The notes beneath the pieces were generated by a model. The model made no database searches. It was not told where the DNA came from and saw nothing but the letters and a program-made list of their open reading frames with translations. The position numbers and the translations under genes are program-made. Shown here piece after piece: positions 18,639 through 28,354 of a DNA stretch of 64,000 nucleotides; positions within the stretch are counted from its first letter, which is position 1, and each line of letters starts with the position of its first letter. The DNA comes from Gammaproteobacteria bacterium (GTDB lineage: Bacteria; Pseudomonadota; Gammaproteobacteria; S012-40), in contig JAOUMY010000001.1 of NCBI GenBank assembly GCA_029881255.1, positions 806,001-870,000 on the forward strand, in the 5' to 3' direction.

Positions 18639-21557
18639 TTAATAGATGTTGATGACGTCGACGGCGGAACGATAAAAACGCATGTTTCCAACAACGACTT
18701 CAATGCTCTGCGTGCCAGGCGTGGGGCCGGTCTCCCACTCTACTGTTGCAGTGCGGGAAGTGGGATCGAGGTCCAGCACGTAACACGTTCCATTTGAGAC
18801 ACGGCACTCGAAATTCAGTTCATCCAGACTGTCCCAACTGACTTGGTACTGCAGGACAGATCCGAAAGAGACATCCTGATAGTCGTCATCGAGAGAAGGG
18901 CGAGCGTTATCATGGATATTTAGCCCCGCATACTGACTGATGTTATAGATGTAATCACGATCAACTGTCAGCGCAATACTGGATTCCGGTGTATTGTAAT
19001 GGCCTGTGACGATGGGAGCACCAGGAGTCGATATATCAAAAATGAATACACCGGCATCTCCGGAAGCTGCGTATAACTCATTTTCATATAACTTGATTTG
19101 TTTGCAGTTAATGGCGACATCCGGTTCTACAACGCCAAGTTGCATGACTTGTTGTGGATTACTGATGTCGAGCATCGCGACACCAAAAGTACCGTTGGCT
19201 ACATAGGCTATGTCGTCGACAATTTCAATATCATAGGCCCAGCCACGAATCTCAGTCGTGCCCATGTATATCGGATTTCTGATGTCGCTTATGTCATATA
19301 TGGAGATACCAGCTTCCAATTCTGCAACGTAAAGATAATTTCCTCGTGTTGCTAAGGCGACAGAGCGACCCGGAGTATCAAATGTTATGGCATCTTCCGG
19401 TGTATCGATTCCGAAAAAAGACACCCCGTAAATATTATTGGCAACTATCACGGTTTGATCCACGATCAGCGCGTCATTCGCTTGTTCTACAGGAAACTGC
19501 GCTAATATCTCAGGATTATCTGGATGTGCGCTGAGGTCATAGACGCTAACACCGCGGTGTTGATTCGAAGCCAGCAAAAAGTCCTGATGAATACGTTGTT
19601 CCAACGTGGAAGACGGTGAAAACTGTGTCCCCGTAATTTGAATATCAAAAACATCACTTGCATCTAAGGTCTGTAGACCTTGATATGAAGATCCAAGATA
19701 GATGTAGTCTCCGGATCTACTGACTGAGAGGAATCGATTGTATCCAACATTTTCATCGATCCATGCTAAATCGCGTTGTTTTGCTAGGTCAAAGTGCTGG
19801 ATGCCGTGTATTTCGTCAAGAAGAACCAGTTGGTTATTGTAAACATCGGCGTCAAGTAAGCGGTGAATGGAGTTATATATTCCAAGCAGTTTGGTGGAAT
19901 AAATCTCACTAATATCGAAAACAAAGGCGCCTTTCAGTGGATTGATGACCAGCGCGTAATCTCCGGATATGCGTAAATAGGTGCCTGGGCTGTAGGCAAC
20001 AGTTTGGCTATAAATAAGATTAAATGCATTGTCATAGATGCTGAATTGCGCGGTATCGAGGACAATTGTGAAATCATTTCGGCCATAAGCGTCGATAATC
20101 CCAACATGCTCGAAAAAAGATAATTGACCTGTGTCGTCGTTTCGTACGGTAAGCCCGTTACCGTCCGTAGTGATAAGCGTTTGGGAATCTTCATGAACAT
20201 AAATGTTTTCATAGCTGCCACTGTTTGGCGTCATATCGCGTATGCTGCTGTCTTCTATATTAATATTGACTAGTCTGTTATCGAAAGTCTTGATTATCAG
20301 CGTGTGACCAATCAGGTTCATTCGGACGGGATCAAGAGATTCAACTTCTATGGATCTATTCAGCACGAATTTGCCAGGTATGGAATGGTCAATGATCTCT
20401 ATACCATCATAGTGTGAAGCGAAAAGCTGGGTATCAGATATCTCAAGATTTTGTATAAAGTGTTGTGTTGCGTACAGCGCAGTAATTTTAGCTGAGTCCG
20501 GTACACTGATGTCCATACTGACAATGCCTAGATCTTCAAGATATACGAATAAAGTATTTTCCCGGCGTCGAACAAGAAGTCCCTTGTAAGGTAAAAGTTG
20601 TAATTGAAAAGGATTGAACTTGGTTGCTGTACTGCTTATAGCAGGCGCTGAATGAACCTCAAGAAGCTCTTCGTTGTCGGCGCCAACACGGTAGAGGCCA
20701 AACGTGAGTGCCCCACTATTGCCGTTGCGGTGTATTAACGCAAGACCATTCTGATTCGACACTATGCTTGCAGGAGAACCGCCAATTTGTTTCCAAACGA
20801 GTTGGCTTTCGCTTGGGTGTAAAGGGCGCAGGGCGAATAATTCACCTCGGATGGATTCATCGACATAGGCTAGCGTAGAGACCAATATTTCGATTTCGTA
20901 CTCGAAACGTTGACCATTTTCATGCCAGCCGGTCACCTTCACCATATCAGTACCGAAAAAGTTGTCTGGTGCACGATAGATCAGCCGTTTATGGCTGGTA
21001 AGGGCAAGTGTTCCAAAGGTCGGTTTGCTTGGCGTTTCGAATTCGACGGTGTAGGGATGGGCGACCAGTGGCGTGATATCAATTGGCCTACCGGGTTCAA
21101 TGCGAATATTTTCAGAGAAGGTAAGTTCCGGAACCGATATCGGGTCGGCTGCAGCCGGACCGCTATCGGTTTTGGCTAGAGTTTCCGGGAGTGAGAGGGT
21201 AATTGTACCGACGCGCCAGTTTCCGTAACGGTCGTTGACAATGTATTCAAAACTGTCCTGATCGGTAAAATTCTGGTCGGCGTGGTAGTTGGCCTTGTCA
21301 GAATGTAAGGCAAGCAAGCCTGTGTCCGGCATACGGCTTATTTTGAATTCCAGACCTTCACCAGAGGACAGTTTTGATAGCTGTATTTGCGCGGCCCCTT
21401 CGTCATCAAGAACGATATTGGCGTTTGCGGCCTGCAGTTGAGTTGTTTGGCCTCCTCCGCAGGCGGTTAACAAGCTGGCAAGCACTGCTGTTGACAAGGC
21501 GGTGCGCGTAAACCTAGCACCGTTTAATGTGATTTCTCTTTCTGGCTTGCTTTTCAT
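18639..21557 (-). CDS. large LVIVD-repeat beta-propeller lipoprotein
   Basis: 972 residues. Lipoprotein signal with Cys33 in LLTACGGG after an N-terminal region that is rather long (about 32 residues). Residues ~40-130 contain a cadherin-like or Ig-like segment (QDSFEYIVNDRYGN). From ~240 to ~890 there are many degenerate repeats of the LVIVD type (YVAELEAGISIYDISDIRNP, YVANGTFGVAMLDISNP, YAASGDAGVFIFDISTPG), which form beta-propellers. The C-terminal ~90 residues are a small beta domain. Likely a surface-exposed scaffold of unknown partner. Confidence 0.85.
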   Translation of the reverse strand: MKSKPEREITLNGARFTRTALSTAVLASLLTACGGGQTTQLQAANANIVLDDEGAAQIQLSKLSSGEGLEFKISRMPDTGLLALHSDKANYHADQNFTDQDSFEYIVNDRYGNWRVGTITLSLPETLAKTDSGPAAADPISVPELTFSENIRIEPGRPIDITPLVAHPYTVEFETPSKPTFGTLALTSHKRLIYRAPDNFFGTDMVKVTGWHENGQRFEYEIEILVSTLAYVDESIRGELFALRPLHPSESQLVWKQIGGSPASIVSNQNGLALIHRNGNSGALTFGLYRVGADNEELLEVHSAPAISSTATKFNPFQLQLLPYKGLLVRRRENTLFVYLEDLGIVSMDISVPDSAKITALYATQHFIQNLEISDTQLFASHYDGIEIIDHSIPGKFVLNRSIEVESLDPVRMNLIGHTLIIKTFDNRLVNINIEDSSIRDMTPNSGSYENIYVHEDSQTLITTDGNGLTVRNDDTGQLSFFEHVGIIDAYGRNDFTIVLDTAQFSIYDNAFNLIYSQTVAYSPGTYLRISGDYALVINPLKGAFVFDISEIYSTKLLGIYNSIHRLLDADVYNNQLVLLDEIHGIQHFDLAKQRDLAWIDENVGYNRFLSVSRSGDYIYLGSSYQGLQTLDASDVFDIQITGTQFSPSSTLEQRIHQDFLLASNQHRGVSVYDLSAHPDNPEILAQFPVEQANDALIVDQTVIVANNIYGVSFFGIDTPEDAITFDTPGRSVALATRGNYLYVAELEAGISIYDISDIRNPIYMGTTEIRGWAYDIEIVDDIAYVANGTFGVAMLDISNPQQVMQLGVVEPDVAINCKQIKLYENELYAASGDAGVFIFDISTPGAPIVTGHYNTPESSIALTVDRDYIYNISQYAGLNIHDNARPSLDDDYQDVSFGSVLQYQVSWDSLDELNFECRVSNGTCYVLDLDPTSRTATVEWETGPTPGTQSIEVVVGNMRFYRSAVDVINIY

Positions 21558-21572
21558 AATTTAATCATATGG

Positions 21573-21992
21573 TTAGCATTGTTCCCAGGGAAGTCCTTCA
21601 AAGCGCCAACCCGAGATGCTGCTACGGTGATGGCTTTCGTCTAGCGGACCCTCGAACCCGCCTTCAATGTTAAATACCTCGGTAAATCCGTCTTCGATCA
21701 ACTTTTTTCCAGCTTCCAGCGAGCGTTTACCGCTGCGGCAAATCAGCAGTACGGGTACGCAGCCTTCACCGTCACAGACTATCCCTCCCAGCATTAACTG
21801 TCGCACGTGCGCGGTAAAATGTGGGTCGACTACCCAGTCAGGTTCATCTATCCACGGCAGGTTTACCGAGCCTTTAGGGTGTCCTACAAACAGAAATTCC
21901 ATAGACGAACGTACATCCACAAGGATGGCCTGTGGATTATTCTCTAGCAAATCGTATGCTGCTTTGGCGCTTATGCTCTTTACTTGGCTCAT
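21573..21992 (-). CDS. rhodanese-like sulfurtransferase
   Basis: 139-residue single-domain rhodanese, started at the ATG at 21992. The active-site loop is CRSGKRS with Cys85, and the family markers ILVDVRSSMEF and GHPKGSVNLPW are present. The insert VCDGEGCVP (72-80) adds two cysteines just ahead of the active site. No signal peptide, so cytosolic sulfur transfer is likely; the acceptor is unknown. Divergent from tyrS. Confidence 0.9.
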   Translation of the reverse strand: MSQVKSISAKAAYDLLENNPQAILVDVRSSMEFLFVGHPKGSVNLPWIDEPDWVVDPHFTAHVRQLMLGGIVCDGEGCVPVLLICRSGKRSLEAGKKLIEDGFTEVFNIEGGFEGPLDESHHRSSISGWRFEGLPWEQC

Positions 21993-22167
21993 ATTCCCTC
22001 CCGTCTCGGTATGCATCGCTTTGTAAAGGAGGATTCCGGTCTACAATTCCGGTAAAATGCCGCCTTTTCTCCATGATAGTGGGTTTACCAGTGGGTGTGA
22101 ATAGCGGTGTTTGGGGGAGATTTCTCGACACCGTGCCAGAATTAGCAACGAAGGGCGTGATAGGCGA

Positions 22168-23448
22168 ATGACAAATAATGTTTTTGAAGAACTCAAGTGG
22201 CGAGGTCTGGTGTTTGACGCCACTGAGGGTGTGGAAGAGTTACTGGCGCAAAAAAAGGTAAGTTTCTACACCGGTTTCGACCCTACTGGCGATAGCCTGC
22301 ATGTAGGAAGTCTGGTACCTATCATCGGTCTGGCGCGTTTGCAGCGCTTTGGACACACGCCGATAGCCCTCGCAGGTGGTGGAACCGGGATGATTGGCGA
22401 TCCCAGTGGCAAGACGCAGGAGCGCCAGCTACTAAGCCTGGAGCAGGTGCAGCACAACGTAGAATGCATAAAGCAGCAATTGGCCCGCTTTCTGGATTTC
22501 GACTGTGCTGGCAATCCTGCCCGACTGGTCAACAATGCAGATTGGTTAGGCAGTATGTCGATACTCGAATTTCTGCGCGATGTGGGTAAACATTTCACGG
22601 TCAATTACATGACCGCCAAGGAATCGGTAAAGTCGCGGATTGAACGGGAAGACGGCATTTCATATACCGAATTTAGTTATATGTTGCTCCAGGGTTACGA
22701 TTTCTACCACCTCTTCAAACACCATGACTGCGTGTTACAAACTGGCGGCAGTGATCAGTGGGGAAATATAACTACGGGTATGGAGCTCGTTCGGCGTATG
22801 GATGGGAAACGAGGTTATGGTTTGGTCTATCCGCTGATTACCAAGTCTGACGGCACCAAGTTTGGTAAGACCGAAGAGGGTACGATTTGGCTGGACCCTC
22901 AGAAGACCTCGGCTTACCGGTTCTATCAATTCTGGATGAATACCGACGATCGCGATGTCGATCAATATCTGAAATATTTTACCTTTCTGACGCGCGAAGA
23001 AATTGCCGAACTACGCGCGAAAACGGAAGCTGAACCACATAAACGTGAGGCCCAGATTCGATTGGCGGAAGAAATGACGCGTACGGTTCATGGTGATAGC
23101 GCCCTGTCACATGCGCGTAAGGCGACACAGGCCCTGTTTGGTGGTGATATCTCTGGTCTAGATGCGACGGCAATTGAAGACATATTTGCTGATGTACCAT
23201 CCGCGGAAATAGCGCGTGAAGGATTTGCGGGAGCCGGCTACTCGCTTATCGACTTGATGGCCGATGGTGGGGTGACTAAATCAAAAGGTGAAGCACGGCG
23301 TCTCATACAAGGTGGAGGAGTCTACGTGAATAACCAAAAAATAGATGATGTTGAACAGCGTATTGATTTAGATAACACAATAGAAGGTCGATATATTGTG
23401 TTGCGCAAAGGCCGCAAGAACTATCACCTTGTAAAGCTTTCGGATTAG
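22168..23448 (+). CDS. tyrS: tyrosyl-tRNA synthetase
   Basis: Class I synthetase charging tRNA-Tyr. 426 residues from the ATG at 22168. ATP-binding motifs: HVGS (45-48, HIGH-type) and KFGKT (231-235, KMSKS-type); the tyrosine pocket [12 protein letters not shown] and [10 protein letters not shown] are present. The C-terminal S4 RNA-binding domain is seen ([19 protein letters not shown]). A longer in-frame start at 22111 has no family support. It converges with the 23453-24100 gene, four bases apart. Confidence 0.97.
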   Translation: MTNNVFEELKWRGLVFDATEGVEELLAQKKVSFYTGFDPTGDSLHVGSLVPIIGLARLQRFGHTPIALAGGGTGMIGDPSGKTQERQLLSLEQVQHNVECIKQQLARFLDFDCAGNPARLVNNADWLGSMSILEFLRDVGKHFTVNYMTAKESVKSRIEREDGISYTEFSYMLLQGYDFYHLFKHHDCVLQTGGSDQWGNITTGMELVRRMDGKRGYGLVYPLITKSDGTKFGKTEEGTIWLDPQKTSAYRFYQFWMNTDDRDVDQYLKYFTFLTREEIAELRAKTEAEPHKREAQIRLAEEMTRTVHGDSALSHARKATQALFGGDISGLDATAIEDIFADVPSAEIAREGFAGAGYSLIDLMADGGVTKSKGEARRLIQGGGVYVNNQKIDDVEQRIDLDNTIEGRYIVLRKGRKNYHLVKLSD

Positions 23449-23452
23449 CTTG

Positions 23453-24100
23453 TCAGAATTTTTTGTGTAGAGATAGGCCAGGAATCAACGTTAGGTTCTC
23501 GGTATTTATAAAATCAGAAAAATCGTTTGATTTAGTATAGATAGCCAGTTCCGGAATGATGCTTATCCCACTTTGGACGGGAAACTGGTAGTTAATGAGC
23601 ATTCCCGTTACGTATTCAGTTCTAAGTTGTGTATATATATCGCCATTTTGTTGAACGATAAATCGCGGAATGAAGCTGAGTAATCTTCCTGAGGGCATTG
23701 GGATGGTATGGTAGTAAGAAAAATACCAGTCTTTTTTTAGCGGCAGGTTTTGTGTTGGTAGGCTTTTTACGCCAATACCCAATTCAATCGCGGATATAAA
23801 TTTTCGGTTTTCCTGAGGAAGTGTATATTTTGCGTTGAGCACAGGACCACGAAGTAATTTGGCTTCAATGTCTAGAAAATCTGTTATTCCTAGGCGAGTC
23901 ATGAATTCAAGTTCGACGACAGGTTTGGCGTCAGTAATGCCACGATCGAGTATGCCGCCTTGTATGCCTATCCCCGTTTCTTGCGAGCCTGCGGGCAATG
24001 AGAGCGCAGAGTTTCCGCTGCTAAAACTCGCGCAGCCGCTGACGAGAATCAGAAAAAGGACTGAAAGTCGTTCTATAGTTTTTATTCTGTTTCGTAACAT
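23453..24100 (-). CDS. predicted envelope lipoprotein, barrel-like
   Basis: 215 residues with a lipoprotein signal (LVSGC, Cys23). Alternating strands and a terminal Phe (LHKKF) suggest a small outer-membrane barrel or beta-sandwich; no family recognised. It starts 21 bases after the stop of the enolase-superfamily gene on the same strand, so it is probably the last gene of that operon. Its role there is not known; export or surface anchoring is only a guess. Confidence 0.68.
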   Translation of the reverse strand: MLRNRIKTIERLSVLFLILVSGCASFSSGNSALSLPAGSQETGIGIQGGILDRGITDAKPVVELEFMTRLGITDFLDIEAKLLRGPVLNAKYTLPQENRKFISAIELGIGVKSLPTQNLPLKKDWYFSYYHTIPMPSGRLLSFIPRFIVQQNGDIYTQLRTEYVTGMLINYQFPVQSGISIIPELAIYTKSNDFSDFINTENLTLIPGLSLHKKF

Positions 24101-24121
24101 GGTTCACCTGATTGCCAAATC

Positions 24122-25225
24122 CTAAGGGTGCGCCCCAGTATAATTACCTAAACCAAAACTGTCGCCAATATTCTCGTGGGTAACAAGCAAACCATTTTTA
24201 CCGAAACGTAAGGGCTTCGATATAATGTCCTCTGTGAGCAGGTAATCGCTGAAGCCTCCTTCCATCGCTACCACTAAATCAGGCGCCTGGCTCGCCAACG
24301 ACATAGCAGCGCGAGTTAGCAAACTGGTTTCTCCTACGTGGCTTCCGATTACAACAGGTAGGCCCATTTTTTGTGCGTTCCCAAGCATCTCATAAGAGCG
24401 TATAAGTCCACCCAACTTAGAAATACGTAGATTAGGTATCCACTGGTCTTCAAATCTTTCGAAATGCCGGAAATCGTCGGAACGTAGAAGGCATTCATCC
24501 AGAATAATTTTGCAGTTCACCCCAGTAGAAAACTTTTTAAGTTGTTTGAAGTCGCGGGCTCTTAGAGGTTCTTCGATAGCGAAAAGGTGCTCATGTAATG
24601 TCTCAAAATAATTTAGTGCAATCGCGGGCGTGCTGAAGTAATTATTTGCGTCGACGCGAACTCTGGCAGTTGGAAGTTTTTCCTTTATGGTTTTGATGCG
24701 AACCTGATCCAAGCCGATATCACCTGAAAGTTTTATTTTAAAATCCATAAAACCCAATTTTTGGTATTGCCCCAAAGTTGCCAGAAATGCCTTGTCGCTA
24801 CCTGTGCCCAATACAGCGCTGTACTGAAATTGCGGAATTAGCTGTCGAAAACCGAGTAATTCTTCAACGGATAAGTTGTTTTCTTTGCATAGTGCATCAG
24901 TTAGTGCGAGTTCAATGGCGCACCAGGCAGCAGGATATCTGTTTATGAATTGTTGATGTGTATCTGCCCACTCGACTAACAGACTTGCGCTCCACTTTTG
25001 TTGAAAAATGTAATGAGAGATCTCTTTTATCTTTTTAACGGTACTGTCCAAGCGTTCCTGTGTAACATAAGGTCGTGGACATGATTCGCCATATCCACGG
25101 ACACCGTTTTCTGTCTCTACGACGACGAGTACGCTTTCTGATACAGCCCGGTTTGCTGACGCATGGCTGAAACCGTAACGAAAAGGTATCCGCAGAGGCC
25201 TCGCGTTTAAGAAACAAATTCTCAT
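24122..25225 (-). CDS. enolase-superfamily enzyme, MLE subgroup (dipeptide epimerase-like)
   Basis: 367 residues. Catalytic layout of the muconate-lactonising subgroup is complete: Lys pair K163-x-K165 (FKIKLSG), metal ligands D192 (VRVDAN), E218 (AIEEP) and D243 (ILDEC), and the opposite-face base K270 (ISKLGG). This subgroup contains dipeptide epimerases, o-succinylbenzoate synthases and racemases. The eighth-strand DxDG typical of Ala-Glu epimerases is replaced by MEGG (321-324), so a different substrate is likely. The ATG overlaps the stop of the fusion gene (ATGA), meaning coupled translation and probably a shared pathway. Confidence 0.88.
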   Translation of the reverse strand: MRICFLNARPLRIPFRYGFSHASANRAVSESVLVVVETENGVRGYGESCPRPYVTQERLDSTVKKIKEISHYIFQQKWSASLLVEWADTHQQFINRYPAAWCAIELALTDALCKENNLSVEELLGFRQLIPQFQYSAVLGTGSDKAFLATLGQYQKLGFMDFKIKLSGDIGLDQVRIKTIKEKLPTARVRVDANNYFSTPAIALNYFETLHEHLFAIEEPLRARDFKQLKKFSTGVNCKIILDECLLRSDDFRHFERFEDQWIPNLRISKLGGLIRSYEMLGNAQKMGLPVVIGSHVGETSLLTRAAMSLASQAPDLVVAMEGGFSDYLLTEDIISKPLRFGKNGLLVTHENIGDSFGLGNYTGAHP

Positions 25226-27795
25226 GCTACCATCCCCTCTTGTTGCAATACTTCTTCTGGAAACTCGGATTGATACCAAAGTATGCGAGGTTTGTACTGA
25301 CCTTCACGCTGTCCATGATCTACCGCATAGCGCTTAAGTCTGTCCTGCAAGCCGGGAGGAGCGACACTGATTTCCAAAGGCTCAAGACGCTTGCTATATC
25401 GCTTGGATTTGTACTCAATATTGTAATTGCATAGCAGCCGATCGATTTGCGTTGCGAGTTGCGAATAATCTGGTACATATTGACTTAAGCCATCAATGAA
25501 AAGTCGATATTTGGCCTGAGCAACGTCGGCTATCATTACATATGATGGTAGGAGCACCTGGCTCTCTTGCTGAACTCTCGTCACAGCACTGATGACCTGA
25601 TGTTCATATAGTTTTTCGCCACTAATATTGGTAATTCCCTGTCCTTTTTGAACGAAGTTGAAAAGCGGTGTGTTCTTGTATTTTCCACAAACGCGCACGA
25701 TATCGTTCATACAGTAACGATACAAGCCATTGCCAGTGGTTACGAATATGTAATATTCAGTTTGGTTTTTTAATTCGTGCAGCATCTCAAACAGATGCTG
25801 ACCGTTTTCCCAGTTATGCTTTTCTACGAACTCAAAAAACACATGTTGAAGGTTTGGCATGCCTTCGCTCTGCGAGTTTAGCGGGAATGTAATGCGAGAC
25901 TCGCTCGAGATAAGCCCGAGATCAAGTATTTGCGTATTACTTGGCAACACCTTTTTGAGTGCAGAAAGTGCTGTTCCACAACTTCCGCCGGTCCAGGTGT
26001 TTACCAGTTGTAGATTTGGCCAGATGTTGTGTATATGGCATTCTCCGCTTTGTAATTGAGTAATGACGTGTTTCCGTCTGATCTGTGTTTGCTTGCATCG
26101 TTCAGAAAATCGTCGGCAGACGACTGCTGGCACGTCTGGATGAGCATATAGTTTTCCCTGCTGTAGCACCTCAAGCAGAATATGTTTACGCTCATCTAGC
26201 AGTCGATCAATGCTTACCAATGAACTGGGATTTGCTGCTGCCAGATAGGTTACGTGTCTTTCAAGGAGCCCAAAGCACAAGATGACCAGATAACGTAGCT
26301 CGTAGTCTGCGATTTGATTAATTTCTTCCGGAATTAACATATTCTTCCGCAGAGTGGGTGGTGTAAGTCGTCCAATTAGTCCTGACACAGCGCCATAAGG
26401 GATGCCGTGAGAGGTATGTCCCTCTATCTCTGGGCTGGTAATGGCGAGTATTTTTCCGAAAAACGCCTGGGGGAATTGACGGAAAACGTTCAATCCAAAC
26501 AGCGTTTGCTCCTTTTGTAAACGCTTAAGTTGGTCGTAATCTATTGGTAGATACTTAGGTTTGTCTGTCGAGCCGCTGGTGACAGCATAGTATAGAGGCG
26601 GCTTGCTGGTGATGGCAGGCAAGTTCTTATCAACTTGCAATTGGTACCAGTCACGCAGGTGTTCGTAATTATTTACAGGAATCTGTTCCTGAAATTGCTG
26701 GTAATCGTGGATTTTGGAAAATCCGTGTTGCTTCCCGTAAAGCGTATTCGCCTGTTCGTGAAGAATTCGTTTCAAAACTCTTTTTTGTACGCGAGCAGGG
26801 CAGGCGCTTTGCAATAAAATACCAGACCAGTTTCGTAGCCAGGCAATGCTTGCACCGAGATGTAGCAGGCTAAAGCGAATGGTTTTCATACATGAAAGCA
26901 CCGGCACTTGATATTGTTCTATGCCCGGAATGAAGGGTGTTTTCATTTGAGTGATGAATCCGCTCGGATATTGGCGGTTGACGAGGCCAATATCTCCTAT
27001 GACTGTATCTTTTGGGCAATAGTATGTGCCAAATAGTCGATCCCATATGATGAGATTGTTGCCAAAATTGTTGTCGGACTGTTGTTTATCTATGCTGTGA
27101 TGCCAACGATGAAGCTCTGAGGTGCTGACAAAATAATTTAGCCACCCGAATTTGAGCTTGATATTGGCGTGTTGAAAAAAGCCATTTGTCGCATAGATGA
27201 CGTAGTAGAGCGATAAGACAAGAATGTCGACACCCAACAGCATAAATGGCAAGGTGTCCAGGCTCAACTGCATCAGTTTTTCGAGTGGGTGAAAGCGGGA
27301 TGTATTAAGCCAGTACATTTTTTTTGGCGAATGATGTACAGCGTGTAGTCTCCACAGAGGTCTCCAGGTATGTGCAAGCCGATGTAGCCAGTAGCGCAGA
27401 AAATCAGCGAGCAGAAATACCATTAAAAGCTGGGCGCCGGTGGATAACTCATGAGGCCAGAATTTATGAATTTGTGGAAAACTGCTCGTAATTGGCTGGT
27501 ATGTGGCAAAGACAAATGACAGGACGACTAGCTTGGGCAGCAACATTTGCACGATGATTAAAAAAAGGCTGTCATTTATCCAGTCTTTTCGTCTAGGTTG
27601 CCAATGCTGACGATGTGGCTGTATGTGTTCCAAAATGATGATTCCGAAAACGGCCACCGCAATCGCAGAATAGCTTGCCACTTCGATAGGAAAGTGGCCT
27701 TTCATCATTAGAAATATTGCTACGCCTGATACCATCAGGGTCGGATAGCTCGACCATGCCAGTATTTGCGTCATAAATTTGTTCATATTGTTCAC
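25222..27795 (-). CDS. membrane fatty-acid hydroxylase / GH3 acyl-amide synthetase fusion
   Basis: 857-residue two-module protein. Residues 1-~285: integral-membrane fatty acid hydroxylase/sterol desaturase module with several hydrophobic segments (about 12-31, 39-58, 77-99, 121-136, 178-207) and di-iron histidine boxes H138RLAH142, H151AVHH155 and H229RWHH233. Residues ~320-857: GH3 adenylating module with nucleotide loop TSGSTDKPKYLP (406-417), LISSES (628-633) and YRYCMNDIVRV (692-702). GH3 enzymes activate carboxylates with ATP and join them to amino acids; bacterial substrates are unknown. The ATG overlaps the stop of the upstream membrane-protein gene (ATGA). The single frame has no internal stop, so the fusion is real in this sequence. 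Confidence 0.9.
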   Translation of the reverse strand: MNNMNKFMTQILAWSSYPTLMVSGVAIFLMMKGHFPIEVASYSAIAVAVFGIIILEHIQPHRQHWQPRRKDWINDSLFLIIVQMLLPKLVVLSFVFATYQPITSSFPQIHKFWPHELSTGAQLLMVFLLADFLRYWLHRLAHTWRPLWRLHAVHHSPKKMYWLNTSRFHPLEKLMQLSLDTLPFMLLGVDILVLSLYYVIYATNGFFQHANIKLKFGWLNYFVSTSELHRWHHSIDKQQSDNNFGNNLIIWDRLFGTYYCPKDTVIGDIGLVNRQYPSGFITQMKTPFIPGIEQYQVPVLSCMKTIRFSLLHLGASIAWLRNWSGILLQSACPARVQKRVLKRILHEQANTLYGKQHGFSKIHDYQQFQEQIPVNNYEHLRDWYQLQVDKNLPAITSKPPLYYAVTSGSTDKPKYLPIDYDQLKRLQKEQTLFGLNVFRQFPQAFFGKILAITSPEIEGHTSHGIPYGAVSGLIGRLTPPTLRKNMLIPEEINQIADYELRYLVILCFGLLERHVTYLAAANPSSLVSIDRLLDERKHILLEVLQQGKLYAHPDVPAVVCRRFSERCKQTQIRRKHVITQLQSGECHIHNIWPNLQLVNTWTGGSCGTALSALKKVLPSNTQILDLGLISSESRITFPLNSQSEGMPNLQHVFFEFVEKHNWENGQHLFEMLHELKNQTEYYIFVTTGNGLYRYCMNDIVRVCGKYKNTPLFNFVQKGQGITNISGEKLYEHQVISAVTRVQQESQVLLPSYVMIADVAQAKYRLFIDGLSQYVPDYSQLATQIDRLLCNYNIEYKSKRYSKRLEPLEISVAPPGLQDRLKRYAVDHGQREGQYKPRILWYQSEFPEEVLQQEGMVA

Positions 27796-28220
27796 CCCTT
27801 TGTATTCTTTTTTTGTTTCAAGATGTTGGCTATTAGTAGTACGTACGCAGCGAGTACGAAATGAAAAATGGTCGAGAGCGTATTAGAAAACCAGCGACTC
27901 TCTTCAAATAGAGTCTGACCAAATATCAGACGCAGTATCATCACCAGCACGTATAGCAAGCCGAGTCGCCACAACCATTTCCCCCAAAATGGATTGACGG
28001 ATATTCGGTTGTAGCGGGCGCGAAAGCTGTAACGCAACATGGCGAAAAGAATGAGAATCTGAAAAGTCAGTAATAAAAAATATGGCATCGTGCCGCTGTG
28101 CCAGGCTTCAAAAGGGGGCAGCGTAGGAAGGCTGATATGAAGCGAGGCAAACTGAGCAGCGACACGAAAACCAAAACACAGGGTCAGCAGAAACAAAAGA
28201 GGCGCGGTTCTTGTTGCCAT
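27792..28220 (-). CDS. four-helix membrane protein, first gene of the GH3 operon
   Basis: 142 residues from the ATG at 28220, eight bases after AGGAG. Four hydrophobic stretches (about 7-23, 45-62, 82-98, 113-132) and basic loops; the C-terminus is KKNTKG. No family recognised. Its stop overlaps the start of the hydroxylase-GH3 gene, so it is very likely made with it and may help it in the membrane, for example as an electron-transfer or substrate-handling partner; no cofactor motif is visible. Confidence 0.75.
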   Translation of the reverse strand: MATRTAPLLFLLTLCFGFRVAAQFASLHISLPTLPPFEAWHSGTMPYFLLLTFQILILFAMLRYSFRARYNRISVNPFWGKWLWRLGLLYVLVMILRLIFGQTLFEESRWFSNTLSTIFHFVLAAYVLLIANILKQKKNTKG

Positions 28221-28322
28221 TTTTGGACTCCTTTTCCTGTTAAACAATTTGTTATTGTTGTTTCCTCGGTATTCTGGCAAAGGTGTAGATATTTGCAACA
28301 ATGATGTGTAAAGTAGCTAATG

Positions 28323-28341
28323 TATCGTCTATAAGTATCGT
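28323..28341. promoter_or_regulatory. possible operator: TATCGT direct repeat upstream of the regulator gene
   Basis: TATCGT occurs at 28323-28328 and 28336-28341, 13 bases start to start, in the divergent gap between the XRE regulator and the GH3 operon. The same gap holds an 11-bp palindrome AACAATTTGTT (28243-28253). Such repeats suit an autoregulatory operator, but nothing beyond position and symmetry supports it. Confidence 0.25.
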
Positions 28342-28354
28342 ATATTGCTACCTT

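Noticed and set aside
24122-25225. Enolase-superfamily gene as menC (o-succinylbenzoate synthase)
   Set aside because: No other men genes are in the window and the gene is translationally coupled to the hydroxylase-GH3 fusion; an epimerase-like role fits better, though menC is not excluded.
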